Source of the DNA: Canibacter zhoujuaniae
GTDB lineage: Bacteria > Actinomycetota > Actinomycetes > Actinomycetales > Microbacteriaceae
NCBI RefSeq assembly: GCF_011752015.1
Contig: NZ_JAAIKA010000001.1
Location: 310,001 to 374,000 of the forward strand
Reading direction: 5' to 3'
Length of the DNA: 64,000 nt
In this document: positions 55,728-64,000 of the stretch, one piece after another
Layout of the letters: the number at the start of each line of letters is the position of its first letter
Numbering within the stretch: position 1 is the stretch's first letter
Notes under the pieces: generated by a model
What the model saw: only the letters and a program-made list of their open reading frames with translations
What the model was told of the DNA's origin: nothing
The model's database searches: none
Position numbers and translations under genes: made by a program

Positions 55728-56522
55728 TTACGAGTCACGCAAACGCTTGGTTCCTGTTGCTAATTCTGCCGCAACAGAACTGAGCCTATCTATCCCACCG
55801 TCACGCAGTGCTTTTACGAGTGCGGTGCCAACGATCGCGCCGTCCGCGTAACCAGCAACAGCTTTCACATGCTCGGCGTTTGTGATTCCGATGCCGACAC
55901 ACACGTGTTTTGCACCTGCGGCACGTAAGCGCTGCACCAAACTTTCAGCAGCGGCATCAAGCTCTTCACGCGCTCCGGTAATGCCCATAGTTGAAACCGC
56001 GTAAACAAAACCGCGACTGTTTTCAGCGATCAACTTGAGCCGCTCATCGGTCGAGGTCTGTGCCGCAAGAAACACTCGATCAAGATCGTATTTCTCTGCA
56101 GCAGCGATCCATTCACCAGCGAACTCAGGAGTGATATCTGGGGTAATCAGCCCCGCGCCACCCGCATCCCGCAAATCTGCAGCAAAGCGATCCACCCCAT
56201 ACTGCAGAATCAGGTTCCAGTAGCTCATAACAAGAATTGGTGCTGCCACCCGCTCTGAGATTGCTTTAATCGCAGGAAAAATATCACGCACACGGAAACC
56301 GTTTTGCAAAGCAATAGTTGTTGCTTCTTGGATGACTGCGCCGTCCATAACCGGGTCAGAATAGGGCGGCCCAAGCTCAATAATATCGGCGCCAGACTCA
56401 ACCAAAGTAACTGCAGCTGCAACGCTTGTTTCAATATCGGGGAAGCCAAGCGGCAGATACCCCACCAAAGCAGCGCGACCGGCAGCTTGTGCAGCCTCGA
56501 TTGCAGCGGTTACCCGGCTCAT
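55728..56522 (-). CDS. trpA: Tryptophan synthase alpha chain
   Basis: Splits indole-3-glycerol phosphate and passes indole to TrpB. The 264-residue TIM barrel has the two catalytic acids, Glu in [15 protein letters not shown] and Asp in the same motif, with the phosphate-binding [28 protein letters not shown] near the C terminus. The start overlaps the trpB stop by four bases. The intact alpha chain next to trpB shows that the copy at 56519, not the one at 44656, is the pathway partner. Confidence 0.97.
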   Translation of the reverse strand: MSRVTAAIEAAQAAGRAALVGYLPLGFPDIETSVAAAVTLVESGADIIELGPPYSDPVMDGAVIQEATTIALQNGFRVRDIFPAIKAISERVAAPILVMSYWNLILQYGVDRFAADLRDAGGAGLITPDITPEFAGEWIAAAEKYDLDRVFLAAQTSTDERLKLIAENSRGFVYAVSTMGITGAREELDAAAESLVQRLRAAGAKHVCVGIGITNAEHVKAVAGYADGAIVGTALVKALRDGGIDRLSSVAAELATGTKRLRDS

Positions 56523-57751
56523 CCCTCGGCTCCTTCGTCAATCAAGTTGAAATATTTAGCTGCGGTATGCATATCTTTGTCGCCACGGCCTGAGAGGCAG
56601 ATAACGATAGTTTCTGATTCGTCCATATCGCGTGAAACTTCAATCGCTCCTGCAAGCGCGTGCGCCGACTCAATCGCCGGGATAATACCCTCGCAGCGAG
56701 TGAGCATGCGGAGTGCTTGCATCGCTTCGTCGTCGGTTGCACCGATGTAGCTCACTCGCCCAATATCATTGAGCCACGCGTGCTGCGGGCCAACGCCCGG
56801 ATAGTCTAGACCGGCTGATATTGAGTGTGACTCGATTGTTTGACCGTCTTCGTCTTGCAGGATGTAAGTCTGCGCACCGTGCAAAACACCCGGCCGCCCA
56901 CGTTCGATAGATGCCGCGGTTTCGGTGGTATCTAGACCCTTACCCGCAGCCTCAACTCCGTAAATAGCGACCTCAGCATCGTCAAGGAAAGCATTAAACA
57001 TTCCGATTGCGTTGGATCCACCACCGATACAGGCAACAACTGCGTTCGGCAGGGCGCCGGTGCGCGAAATCATTTGTTCTCGCGCTTCTTCCCCAATAAT
57101 TTTTTGAAAATCACGCACCAACGTTGGGAAGGGGTGAGGGCCGGCGGCCGTCCCGAAAATATAGTTTGTGGTTTCAACCGTGGCCACCCAATCACGAAAC
57201 GCGTCGTTAATAGCGTCTTTAAGTGTGCGACTCCCAGAATTAACCGCAACAACCTCAGCACCCAAAAGACGCATTCTAGCGACGTTCAGAGCCTGCCGTT
57301 CAGTGTCGAGACCACCCATGTATATTGTGCAATCAAGGCCTAAAAGAGCCGCGGCTGTGGCGGTAGCAACACCGTGTTGGCCGGCGCCTGTTTCAGCAAT
57401 TACACGAGTTTTCCCGAGCCGTTTGGTCAGCAGCGCCTGACCGAGCACGTTATTGATTTTGTGCGAGCCGGTGTGGTTGAGATCTTCGCGCTTCAGAAAA
57501 AAACGCGGCCCTTTGCCGCTTAAACCAAGCTTTTCACGCGCAGCTGCAGCAAAACGTGGCACCTCCGTTAGCTCAGATGGGCGCCCCGCATAGTGTGTCA
57601 GTAGCTCAGCTAGCTCAGCTTGGAAGTCTTTGTCATTAAGCGCGATCTCATGCTGTCTGCTCAGATCATCGATCGCCGCAATTAATGATTCAGGCATATA
57701 ACGCCCGCCATATTCACCAAAGAACGGACCAGATGCTGTGCTCAATGACAC
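56519..57751 (-). CDS. trpB: Tryptophan synthase beta chain
   Basis: Joins indole and serine to tryptophan with PLP. The 410-residue protein has PLP Lys in [13 protein letters not shown], Glu in [12 protein letters not shown], the alpha-contact segment [33 protein letters not shown], and phosphate loop GGGSNAIG. It overlaps trpA by four bases and follows trpC by 70 bases in trpC-trpB-trpA order. No leader peptide or attenuator with Trp codons was seen in the 70 bases upstream. Confidence 0.97.
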   Translation of the reverse strand: MSLSTASGPFFGEYGGRYMPESLIAAIDDLSRQHEIALNDKDFQAELAELLTHYAGRPSELTEVPRFAAAAREKLGLSGKGPRFFLKREDLNHTGSHKINNVLGQALLTKRLGKTRVIAETGAGQHGVATATAAALLGLDCTIYMGGLDTERQALNVARMRLLGAEVVAVNSGSRTLKDAINDAFRDWVATVETTNYIFGTAAGPHPFPTLVRDFQKIIGEEAREQMISRTGALPNAVVACIGGGSNAIGMFNAFLDDAEVAIYGVEAAGKGLDTTETAASIERGRPGVLHGAQTYILQDEDGQTIESHSISAGLDYPGVGPQHAWLNDIGRVSYIGATDDEAMQALRMLTRCEGIIPAIESAHALAGAIEVSRDMDESETIVICLSGRGDKDMHTAAKYFNLIDEGAEG

Positions 57752-57821
57752 GAAAAACTCCAGACTTTAAAGTGATGGACGTCGCGCTGTCGCGCGAACT
57801 ACATTAATTTACCAAGTCTAT

Positions 57822-58598
57822 CTAGGCTACCGCTGAAAATGCGGCTACAGCTGCTGCAGGATCACCGTCGCGCACAAGAGCCTCGCCAACCAGCACAACG
57901 TCAGCACCACCTGCCCGGTAGTGCGCGACATCTGCAACCGAGGCTACAGCTGATTCAGCAACACGAATAACCCCGGAAGGAATATGATCAGCGACTGAGG
58001 CAAATAGATCACGGTCGAGCTCAAAGGTTGAAAGATTGCGGGCGTTCACGCCAATGATCTCAGCACCAATGTCTACCGCTCGTGCAACCTCTTCAGCAGA
58101 GTGAGTTTCGACCAGCGGGGTGATTCCGAGCTGCATCGAGAAGTCATAAAGCCTCTGCAGCAAAGGCTGCTCTAAGCCGGCAACGATGAGCAGGGCCATA
58201 TCCGCCCCAGCTGCCCGCGCCTCAAGAAGCTGAAACTCGGTAGCGATAAAGTCTTTGCGGAGCACCGGAATCGATACCCCACGCTTCACCTCGGCAAGAT
58301 CTGCAAGCGAGCCTTTAAATTTGCGACTCTCTGTCAGCACCGATATCGCTGCCGCCCCGCCAGCTTCATACTGTTGCGCTAGCGACTGCGGGTCGCGAAT
58401 ATCAGCCAGCTCCCCCTTCGACGGAGAAGCGCGCTTCACTTCAGCAATGACCTTAATAGTTTCGTCTGGCGCGAGAGCGCTAAGCACGTCCAGCGGTTGC
58501 GGGCTCGCTGCAATCGCTGCTTCTAGCTCACTAATGGTGGTTGCTGCCTCACGGGCTTTAGCGTCTTCAAGAGCACCCGCGTATAAGTCACTAAGCAC
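57822..58598 (-). CDS. trpC: Indole-3-glycerol phosphate synthase
   Basis: Converts carboxyphenylamino-deoxyribulose phosphate to indole glycerol phosphate. The 258-residue barrel has KVIAEVKRASPSKGELADI with the catalytic Lys, VLRKDFIATEFQLLEARAAGADMALLI, and IIGVNARNLSTFELD. It is monofunctional, with no TrpF fusion. It is seven bases downstream of the HGxxPAAW protein on the same strand; trpE and trpD are not in the window. Confidence 0.97.
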   Translation of the reverse strand: MLSDLYAGALEDAKAREAATTISELEAAIAASPQPLDVLSALAPDETIKVIAEVKRASPSKGELADIRDPQSLAQQYEAGGAAAISVLTESRKFKGSLADLAEVKRGVSIPVLRKDFIATEFQLLEARAAGADMALLIVAGLEQPLLQRLYDFSMQLGITPLVETHSAEEVARAVDIGAEIIGVNARNLSTFELDRDLFASVADHIPSGVIRVAESAVASVADVAHYRAGGADVVLVGEALVRDGDPAAAVAAFSAVA

Positions 58599-58604
58599 GG
58601 GAGA

Positions 58605-58835
58605 TTAATGACCCTTTGGCGTGTACTTCGGGCCGTTTACTCCGTAGCCCGCCTTTGACAGTATGAAGCCCAAGAGCAAACCGAAAGCTGCTACGCCTGC
58701 ACAGATAAACACAGCAACCGGCTTATCGAAAAAGAAGAAAAAAGCGCCGGCAACAAAAGCAAGCAGAATTATTATCACTGCAGTCCACGCTGCTGGTGAA
58801 TCACCGTGACCTGGATCATTAATTGGGTTATTCAA
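58605..58835 (-). CDS. HGxxPAAW small membrane protein
   Basis: A 76-residue protein with the motif HGDSPAAW (residues 10-17) followed by two membrane helices (TAVIIILLAFVAGAFFFFF and VAVFICAGVAAFGLLLGFIL). The HGxxPAAW family is actinobacterial and usually sits beside trpC or trpE; its function is not known. A Gly-Tyr/Lys-rich tail ends in GH. It lies seven bases before trpC, so coexpression with the tryptophan genes is likely. Length and motif match the family. Confidence 0.88.
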   Translation of the reverse strand: MNNPINDPGHGDSPAAWTAVIIILLAFVAGAFFFFFDKPVAVFICAGVAAFGLLLGFILSKAGYGVNGPKYTPKGH

Positions 58836-58935
58836 GGAATCCTCCGAAGTAATACTCGAACTCCCCCAATCTTATCTAATACTGTGGCCCCGCGTGAGAG
58901 CAGACACACCTGGCAATAGGCTAAGATAGCCTCGA

Positions 58936-59008
58936 GCCTCCATAGCTCAGTGGATAGAGCAACAGCCTTCTAATCTGTTGGTCGCTGGTTCGAATCCAGC
59001 TGGGGGCG
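58936..59008 (+). tRNA. tRNA-Arg (anticodon TCT)
   Basis: Cloverleaf: acceptor GCCTCCA with TGGGGGC (one G-U pair), D arm GCTC-GAGC, anticodon loop CTTCTAA (TCT), T arm GCTGG-CCAGC with TTCGAAT. The last pair of the anticodon stem (position 31-39) is C-U instead of a normal pair. CCA is not encoded. It is a single gene 40 bases before the MFS transporter. Confidence 0.93.
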
Positions 59009-59047
59009 CGTGTGTGCATGCGAAACTAGTGAGAACGGCCTCTGTTG

Positions 59048-60370
59048 ATGAAGCGCACAAAGTTTCCAAAAGAAGCGTGGGTTCTGCTCGGCGGCTCCTT
59101 CATGATCGCCTTGGGTTACGGCATCGTAGCTCCGGTCATGCCGCTGCTCGCAAACTCTTTTGGGGTTAGCTTTGCTGTTGCCGGGCTTGTGGTCAGTGTC
59201 TTTGCGGCGATGCGTTTTGTTGCTGGACCACTCGCAAGCTTCTTCACTACACGATTTGGTGGGCTGCCGGGTCTGCTAGTCGGCCTCTCTATAGTGACTG
59301 TCACAACAATTTTCTGCGCATACGCTGCAAGCATGACAGAGCTGCTGGTGTGGCGCGCACTCGGAGGCATAGGCTCAGTGACATTCTCGGTAGCCAGTAG
59401 TGTCATGCTTTTTGGGCTCGCCCCAGCAACCGCCCGCGCACAGATTGTCAGCTTAAACGCTGCAGCTTTTCTGTCGGGTAACATCATTGGCCCGCTGCTT
59501 GGCGCGCTGCTGGTTCCCTTTGGTATGCGCGCACCGTTTATTGTCTACGGCGTCATATTGGCTCTTACAGCGGCACTGATTGCCGTGCTCTTGCGCAGCA
59601 GCCGCGTTGGGCGCAAACCTGATAGCCGCGCCGCAAAAAATTCCGCGATGACGCTTGGCGAGGGGTTGCGCTTTCAAAGCTTTCGAGGTTCACTCATCGG
59701 CGGTTTTTCAAACGGCATTGTCTGGGGTATGCGCATGGCCATCCTGCCCCTGTTTATCGCATCGTATATTTCGAAGGATCCGGCCGCCGCTGGTTGGGCT
59801 ATGGCCGCCTATGCGGCCGGAAATGCGCTACTCGTCGTGCCTGCGGGCAGGTTGAACGACCGGCTCGGCCGCAGGCCGCTAATTATTATTGGAACACTCG
59901 TCAGCGCTGTGGCACTGCTGCTGCTCCCGTTCAGCACAGAGATTATCTTGATGATTATCGTGGTCGCCATTATCGGTATGGCGGGCGCACTCGCCAACCC
60001 GGGAATCAACGCAACAGTAGCTGACGTTGCAGGTAAGCGCGGTTCAGCGAAACTGATAGCGAGCCTTTCTATGGTGACAGACCTTGGGGTGGTGATCGGC
60101 CCTGTTGCCGTCGGCGCGCTACTGGACGGAGTGAGCCCGCTCGCCGCGTTCTGGGCCTGTGCTCTGATGATGCTAATAACCTGCACGGTTTGGGTATTTA
60201 GCCCGGAACCGCTGCGACTTCACACCAAGCAGAGCTCTGAAGTGCTGCCAACAGTTAGCCCAGATATTGCTCCTGCAACCGGCGCTATCTCAATCGTTGA
60301 ACTACCGGAGACAACGGGATCGATCCCGATTGCCGGTTTTGATCCGCAAGAAAAATCGGAAGAAGATTAG
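59048..60370 (+). CDS. MFS transporter
   Basis: A 440-residue, twelve-helix facilitator of the DHA1-type. LGGSFMIALGYGIVAPVMPLLANSFGV is the first helix, and GRLNDRLGRRPLIIIGTLVSA is the A-motif of the second half. The last 60 residues (from about 380) are hydrophilic and Thr/Ser/Ile/Pro-rich, longer than usual. The substrate is unknown, drug or sugar efflux. The ATG at 59048 is preceded by an in-frame TTG one codon earlier; no strong ribosome-binding site. The stop overlaps def by four bases on the opposite strand. Confidence 0.87.
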   Translation: MKRTKFPKEAWVLLGGSFMIALGYGIVAPVMPLLANSFGVSFAVAGLVVSVFAAMRFVAGPLASFFTTRFGGLPGLLVGLSIVTVTTIFCAYAASMTELLVWRALGGIGSVTFSVASSVMLFGLAPATARAQIVSLNAAAFLSGNIIGPLLGALLVPFGMRAPFIVYGVILALTAALIAVLLRSSRVGRKPDSRAAKNSAMTLGEGLRFQSFRGSLIGGFSNGIVWGMRMAILPLFIASYISKDPAAAGWAMAAYAAGNALLVVPAGRLNDRLGRRPLIIIGTLVSAVALLLLPFSTEIILMIIVVAIIGMAGALANPGINATVADVAGKRGSAKLIASLSMVTDLGVVIGPVAVGALLDGVSPLAAFWACALMMLITCTVWVFSPEPLRLHTKQSSEVLPTVSPDIAPATGAISIVELPETTGSIPIAGFDPQEKSEED

Positions 60371-60933
60371 CCTTCGAGATTATCCTGCCCCGGAAGCCAG
60401 GTCAGCCCTGGTTTGCCCCACTTGCGTTTACGCTTAATTCGCATTGCTTCGCGGTAGTCAAAATCTCCGAGCCGATCGATATAGAGGTAGCCATTCAGGT
60501 GGTCGTATTCGTGCTGCATGATGCGCGCAAACCATCCGGTTGCATCTATTTGAAACTCTCTGCCGTCAATGTCCTGCGCGGTGAGCAGAGCACGCTCGGC
60601 TCGACGCAGCGCAAACCGCTCACCCGGGAACGACAGGCAACCCTCAACCTCAAGCTCTTGATCGGGATCCCCAGGCTGCGGGGGTGAAATTAGCAGCACG
60701 GGATTGATCGCAACCCCCTGCGCGGGTGCGACATCTTGGTCGGCATAATCCCACACGAAAATACGCTTTCCAATTCCAACTTGGGGAGCTGCGAGCCCAA
60801 CTCCCGGGGCTGCAACGGTCGTTTCATACATGTCGTCAACAAGTTTGCGCAGCGCCGCATCGAACTCTGTCACAGGGCTTGCGGGGGTGTGCAAAACCGG
60901 TTCACCACAAATTGTTATTGGAAGAATAGCCAT
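60367..60933 (-). CDS. def: Peptide deformylase
   Basis: Removes the formyl group from the N-terminal Met of new proteins. The 188-residue protein has the three motifs: GVGLAAPQVG, EGCLSFPGE with the metal-binding Cys, and MQHEYDHLNGYL with the His-Glu-x-x-x-His zinc or iron site. The C-terminal KRKRKWGKPGLTWLPGQ tail is characteristic of actinobacterial deformylases. A single gene convergent with the MFS gene and divergent to orn. Confidence 0.96.
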   Translation of the reverse strand: MAILPITICGEPVLHTPASPVTEFDAALRKLVDDMYETTVAAPGVGLAAPQVGIGKRIFVWDYADQDVAPAQGVAINPVLLISPPQPGDPDQELEVEGCLSFPGERFALRRAERALLTAQDIDGREFQIDATGWFARIMQHEYDHLNGYLYIDRLGDFDYREAMRIKRKRKWGKPGLTWLPGQDNLEG

Positions 60934-61005
60934 ACCTCAAGAATAATCGCTCAGTAAGATGAGTAGATACCCCCTTACTCTCCCCTATTACGTTAGAGAC
61001 AAATA

Positions 61006-61680
61006 ATGACAAATTACCCCTCAGACAAAATAGTCTGGATCGACTGCGAGATGACAGGCTTAGACGTCAGCAAAGACGCACTTGTCGAAATTGCACTGAT
61101 CATCACCGATTTTGACCTACAGCCGGTGGCTCCCGGGCTCGAAGTTGTGATTAATCCAGGCGCAGCAGCGCTTGAAAATATGAACGAATTTGTGCGTGAC
61201 ATGCACACAAAATCAGGGCTGCTTGAGTCAATACCGAGCGGAAAAACGCTTGCAGACGCTGAGGCTGAGGTCATTGCATATTTGAAGAAATACGTAAGCG
61301 GTAACAGGCGGCCACTGGTGGCGGGCAACACTATCGGAATGGATCGTCGTTTTATCAGCACATATCTGCCGAATTTTGATGCACTACTGCACTACCGCAG
61401 CATAGATGTGTCAACCGTTAAAGAGTTAGCAAGACGCTGGTTTCCCACAGCTTTCGACTATTCACCACCAAAGTTTGGCGGGCATCGTGCGCTTGCTGAT
61501 ATTGCTGAATCTATCCAGGAGCTTGCATACTTCCGTCGTGTGATCTTCCAAAATAGTGGTATCGACGCCGACACTGCGCAGTTGAAAGAAGCGCAGCTGC
61601 ACACTCAAAAAGCGTTTAAAGAGTTGTTAGAAGACTCAGGAGTCTCGCTGCAAGACACGCGGCACGCCGAAACTGCCTAA
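61006..61680 (+). CDS. orn: Oligoribonuclease
   Basis: Degrades 2-4 base RNA, finishing RNA decay started by RNase E. The 224-residue DEDDh exonuclease has IVWIDCEMTGLDVSKDALVEIALIITDFDL, the Exo II pattern MDRRFISTYLPNFDALLHYRSIDVSTVKELARRW, and HRALADIAESIQEL with the His and Asp. Slightly longer at the C terminus than E. coli Orn (181 residues), as typical for actinobacteria. tRNA-His follows 68 bases downstream. Start ATG at 61006. Confidence 0.96.
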   Translation: MTNYPSDKIVWIDCEMTGLDVSKDALVEIALIITDFDLQPVAPGLEVVINPGAAALENMNEFVRDMHTKSGLLESIPSGKTLADAEAEVIAYLKKYVSGNRRPLVAGNTIGMDRRFISTYLPNFDALLHYRSIDVSTVKELARRWFPTAFDYSPPKFGGHRALADIAESIQELAYFRRVIFQNSGIDADTAQLKEAQLHTQKAFKELLEDSGVSLQDTRHAETA

Positions 61681-61747
61681 ACTTGGAACAAGAGATTTAG
61701 TTGCGCTATGCTGGCATAGTTGTCGGCGGCAACAGTTGTCGACACAT

Positions 61748-61824
61748 GGTGGCTATAGCTCAGTTGGTAGAGCACCGGCTTGTGGTGCCGGTGGTCGCGG
61801 GTTCAAGTCCCGTTAGCCACCCCA
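61748..61824 (+). tRNA. tRNA-His (anticodon GTG)
   Basis: The encoded extra G (61748, G-1) pairs with C73 in the manner required for histidyl-tRNA synthetase. Acceptor GTGGCTA with TAGCCAC, anticodon loop TTGTGGT with GTG, T arm with GTTCAAG; CCA is encoded at 61822-61824. A terminator follows after three bases. Confidence 0.96.
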
Positions 61825-61827
61825 GTT

Positions 61828-61854
61828 AAAGACCTACTCCGGTAGGTCTTTTTT
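61828..61854 (+). terminator. Intrinsic terminator after tRNA-His
   Basis: AAAGACCTAC (61828-61837) with GTAGGTCTTT (61842-61851) form a ten-pair stem with a four-base loop, ending in a T-run to 61854. It also lies just past the stop of the convergent SorC-like gene, where the reverse strand has A-rich sequence and could act on that transcript too. Confidence 0.93.
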
Positions 61855-61857
61855 ATT

Positions 61858-62823
61858 TCACCGTTCAGCCAGCACAGCTCGCGCGCACTGCTCATCGACC
61901 ACCAGTTCCGTAATTAACCCTGCCCGTAAAGCACCAAGCAGTGAATACCGTTTTGTGGGGCTCGCCACCACACACAGGCGGCTCGGAATGCTGCGGATCT
62001 GCTCGAAGCTCGGCCCGCTCGAACGCTGATTCAGCGCAATACCATCGGTGCTACCGTCTACACGATAGAAGGTTGTCGCACAATCACCCACAATCGCTTC
62101 GGTTTTAATCTGCTCCCGATCTGCACCATCAAGATACTCATCGGCGAAAACATGCGAGGGAAGGCCTGCTTTTGGTGAGCCGAGACCGAAGACAAAAAGA
62201 CCGGCGCGCTGCTGCAGATCAAGCACACTGCGCACCGATCTCTCACGCCACATGGCCTCTTTTGTGCGCGGATCATCAAACAGCGCGGGCACAGGAAACT
62301 GATGCAGTGAGGCTCCGAAAGCTTGGGCGAACTTGCCAAAAATACTGCCCGTATAGGAGACCCCACTGGTGCGCACATTCGCAGCGCCGTTCATCTGCAC
62401 CACGTTGACATCAAATACGTCTTTCGTGGGCAGGTGCCTAGTAATTGCTGACAGGGTTGCCCCCCAGGCAACACCGACGGTCAGTCTCGAGTCAATCGCT
62501 GCGGCAACAGCTTTTGCGGCAACACGCGCCGTTCTATCTAACCGTTCGAGCTCATTCACCCGGCTTGAAGCTGGCACAACTGTGGCAAGCACATCAAATT
62601 TTTTGTTTAACCGCTCTTCAAGACGGCTGCGATCCCCTGTGGGCGCGTGTATCTGTATCTCAACCAGCCCCTGCTCGCGCGCGTATGCCAACAGTCTCGA
62701 AACCGTTGAGCGCGAGGTTCCCAGCGCACGGGCAATAGCCGCCATTTTTTCGTTTTTCTCGTAGTAAAGTTTGGCCGCAAACAGTGCATCTTTAATGCGC
62801 AAATTTTCATTACCACGAACCAT
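61858..62823 (-). CDS. SorC/DeoR-type sugar-binding transcriptional regulator
   Basis: A 321-residue regulator with an N-terminal helix-turn-helix (MAAIARALGTSRSTVSRLLAYAREQGLVEI, residues about 28-57) and a C-terminal SorC/DeoR_C sugar-phosphate-binding domain, with the GVAWGATLSAITRHL loop and FGLGSPKAGLPSHVF. Members bind phosphorylated sugars or polyols and regulate neighbouring catabolic genes. It is divergent to glpD; a perfect 16-base palindrome lies between, so autoregulation plus control of glycerol-3-phosphate use is the natural reading. Inducer glycerol-3-phosphate is inference; no direct evidence. Confidence 0.88.
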   Translation of the reverse strand: MVRGNENLRIKDALFAAKLYYEKNEKMAAIARALGTSRSTVSRLLAYAREQGLVEIQIHAPTGDRSRLEERLNKKFDVLATVVPASSRVNELERLDRTARVAAKAVAAAIDSRLTVGVAWGATLSAITRHLPTKDVFDVNVVQMNGAANVRTSGVSYTGSIFGKFAQAFGASLHQFPVPALFDDPRTKEAMWRERSVRSVLDLQQRAGLFVFGLGSPKAGLPSHVFADEYLDGADREQIKTEAIVGDCATTFYRVDGSTDGIALNQRSSGPSFEQIRSIPSRLCVVASPTKRYSLLGALRAGLITELVVDEQCARAVLAER

Positions 62824-62879
62824 ATTGCCGTCCTAGCATGTAACTCTAAGCTGTGATTTCAGTGTACATGCGAAAATTC

Positions 62880-62895
62880 TTGCACATATGTGCAA
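62880..62895. promoter_or_regulatory. Perfect palindrome, candidate operator for the SorC-like regulator
   Basis: TTGCACATATGTGCAA is a perfect 16-base palindrome in the 180-base gap between the SorC-like gene and glpD. A -10-like TATTCT (62910-62915) for glpD follows at a distance that places the palindrome over the -35 region, suited to repression. A small TGTACA palindrome lies nearby at 62863-62868. The rest of the gap (to 63003) is leader sequence with AAGGAG before glpD. Confidence 0.6.
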
Positions 62896-63003
62896 TTCGT
62901 TTGCAAAAATATTCTCAAGGCGTAAGGCTGTAGGCAATGATTGGTTGTGGTGTACGCCAACGTGATCCACAAGATCTTCGAAGCTAACCTAAGGAGCTAG
63001 AGA

Positions 63004-64000
63004 GTGAACATCGAAGTTACCCGTAGCGCGGTAAAGTCGCTGCAGGATCGCCCGCACGCAGACGTTCTGATTATTGGCGGGGGCATCAACGGTCTCGCAA
63101 CCTTCCGCGACCTATCTCTGCAGGGTGTCGATGTCGCCCTAGTCGAACGCCATGACTTCGTTTCGGGAGCCTCCTCCGCATCAAGCCATATGGTGCACGG
63201 CGGCATTCGCTACCTCGAAAACGGTGAATTCCGTCTCGTGCAGGAGGCTGTCGTTGAGCGCAACCGTCTCATTAAAAACGCGCCGCACTACGTCAAGCCG
63301 CTGCGCACCACGATCCCAATCTTTTCAACATTTTCAGGCATTTTAGCCGCGCCGTATCGACTGCTGGTCAGCCACGGCACCGGGAAGCCAAAAGAGCGTG
63401 GCGCAGCCCTCATTAAAACCGGCCTCACGCTGTATGATCTTTTCTCACGCGACGGCGGAGCAGTCCCCCGTCACCGGTTTGTGGGCGCGAAAAAGAGCCG
63501 CGCTGAATTCCCACAGATGCGCGACGATGTGAAATACACAGCCACCTACTACGACGCCTCTATGCACGATCCTGAGCGCATCGCACTTGATGTTTTGGCC
63601 GATGGTGAGTTGCTGGGTGGTGAGAAAGCGCGCGCCGCAAACTACGTTGAGGCAGTTGGCTTCGAAAACGGCGAGACTGTGCTTCGCGACAACCTGAGCG
63701 GAAAAGAGTTCAACTTTAAGGCAGACGTGGTGCTGAACGTCTCTGGCTCTTGGACTGACCTCACCAATGAGTCACTCGGCAATGACACACAGTTTATGGG
63801 CGGCACAAAGGGTTCACACATTGTGCTCGACAACCCAGAACTCTACGCCGCAACAAACGGTAACGAAATCTTCTTTGAGCATTCAGACGGTCGTATCGTG
63901 CTCATTTATCCTTTCAAGAATCGCGTGCTTGTGGGCACCACCGATATCGACGCGGATCCAGCAAAACTTACGGTTTGCACCGACAGTGAAATCGAATACT
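63004..64000 (+). CDS. glpD: Glycerol-3-phosphate dehydrogenase, N-terminal part (3' end outside window)
   Basis: A FAD-dependent enzyme that oxidises glycerol 3-phosphate to dihydroxyacetone phosphate at the membrane, passing electrons to quinone. The visible 332 residues begin at GTG (63004) with AAGGAG upstream. The FAD-binding DVLIIGGGINGLATFRDLSLQGV (residues about 20-42) and ERHDFVSGASSASSHMVHGGIRYLE follow, a GlpD block. MRDDVKYTATYYDASMHDPERIALDVL and KGSHIVLDNPEL are further family segments. It continues beyond base 64000. Control by the divergent SorC-like gene is suggested by the palindrome between them. Confidence 0.92.
   Translation, partial: MNIEVTRSAVKSLQDRPHADVLIIGGGINGLATFRDLSLQGVDVALVERHDFVSGASSASSHMVHGGIRYLENGEFRLVQEAVVERNRLIKNAPHYVKPLRTTIPIFSTFSGILAAPYRLLVSHGTGKPKERGAALIKTGLTLYDLFSRDGGAVPRHRFVGAKKSRAEFPQMRDDVKYTATYYDASMHDPERIALDVLADGELLGGEKARAANYVEAVGFENGETVLRDNLSGKEFNFKADVVLNVSGSWTDLTNESLGNDTQFMGGTKGSHIVLDNPELYAATNGNEIFFEHSDGRIVLIYPFKNRVLVGTTDIDADPAKLTVCTDSEIEY

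Noticed and set aside
57752-57821. Trp attenuator leader between trpC and trpB
   Set aside because: No short frame with tandem Trp codons and no alternative hairpins were seen in the 70 bases.

Overview
The window looks like chromosome of a Micrococcales actinobacterium, most probably Microbacteriaceae or a close relative, of moderate rather than high GC. The pointers are the clpS-DUF2017 pair, the rne-rplU-rpmA-obgE-proB-proA-nadD-rsfS block, a PdtaR-type ANTAR regulator near pyk and polA, an HGxxPAAW small protein beside trpC, an archetypal four-S1 RpsA, a SAM-IV-type leader on metK, and several genes whose -10 box sits about 7 bases before the start codon (possible leaderless mRNAs). Assignment below the order level is inference.

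Layout. 1-2.3 kb (+): end of leuB, a DedA membrane protein, clpS, DUF2017. 2.2-11.0 kb (-): a helicase, ligA, gatC-gatA-gatB and dinB. 11.1-13.2 kb (+): an SGNH hydrolase and an MFS exporter. 13.2-15.5 kb (-): metK behind its riboswitch, then gluQ. 15.6-21.9 kb (+): a six-gene envelope/export cluster (BcrA-type ABC pair, lipoprotein, peptidoglycan-binding adaptor, LolD/MacB-type ABC pair). 21.8-32.5 kb (-): Nif3-like protein, tRNA-Ala, rsfS, an unknown acidic protein, nadD, proA, proB, obgE, rpmA, rplU, rne. 32.7-43.7 kb: VKOR, coaE, rpsA, an MMPL transporter with its TetR regulator, a cutinase-like lipoprotein, polA, a hotdog protein and pdtaR. 53.0-58.8 kb: tRNA-Leu, pyk, lgt, trpA, trpB, trpC and the HGxxPAAW protein. 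58.9-64 kb: tRNA-Arg, MFS exporter, def, orn, tRNA-His, a SorC/DeoR regulator and the start of glpD.

The most unusual part lies between pdtaR and pyk (about 43.7-53.1 kb). After an aldo-keto reductase, a second unlinked trpB and a DUF1801 protein comes a self-contained unit on the plus strand: a strong promoter with a dyad at the predicted +1, a 25-codon gene for a highly basic peptide with a perfect Shine-Dalgarno (46654-46731), a hairpin that could attenuate readthrough, a TPR protein, a 949-residue fused double ABC exporter, and an S9-family peptidase whose start overlaps the exporter stop. This is the architecture of a peptide secretion or RiPP-type locus, yet no known modifying enzyme is present. 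The exporter is remarkable: its first nucleotide-binding domain has lost Walker A but keeps the signature motif, while the second keeps Walker A, Walker B, catalytic Glu and the His switch but has a truncated signature. One complete composite ATP site can therefore be assembled and the other is gone. The unit ends just before the 3' end of a tRNA-Leu, and a 10-base piece of that tRNA's T arm recurs at the left edge of the region, so arrival by tRNA-targeted insertion is possible though unproven.

The rest is largely housekeeping: translation (gatCAB, gluQ, rpsA, rplU, rpmA, obgE, rsfS, def, four tRNAs), replication and repair (ligA, polA, dinB, helicase), RNA decay (rne, orn), amino-acid synthesis (leuB, metK, proA, proB, trpCBA), cofactor synthesis (nadD, coaE) and envelope functions (lgt, MMPL, VKOR, ABC exporters). 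No insertion sequence, integrase, CRISPR array, rRNA or replication origin was seen.
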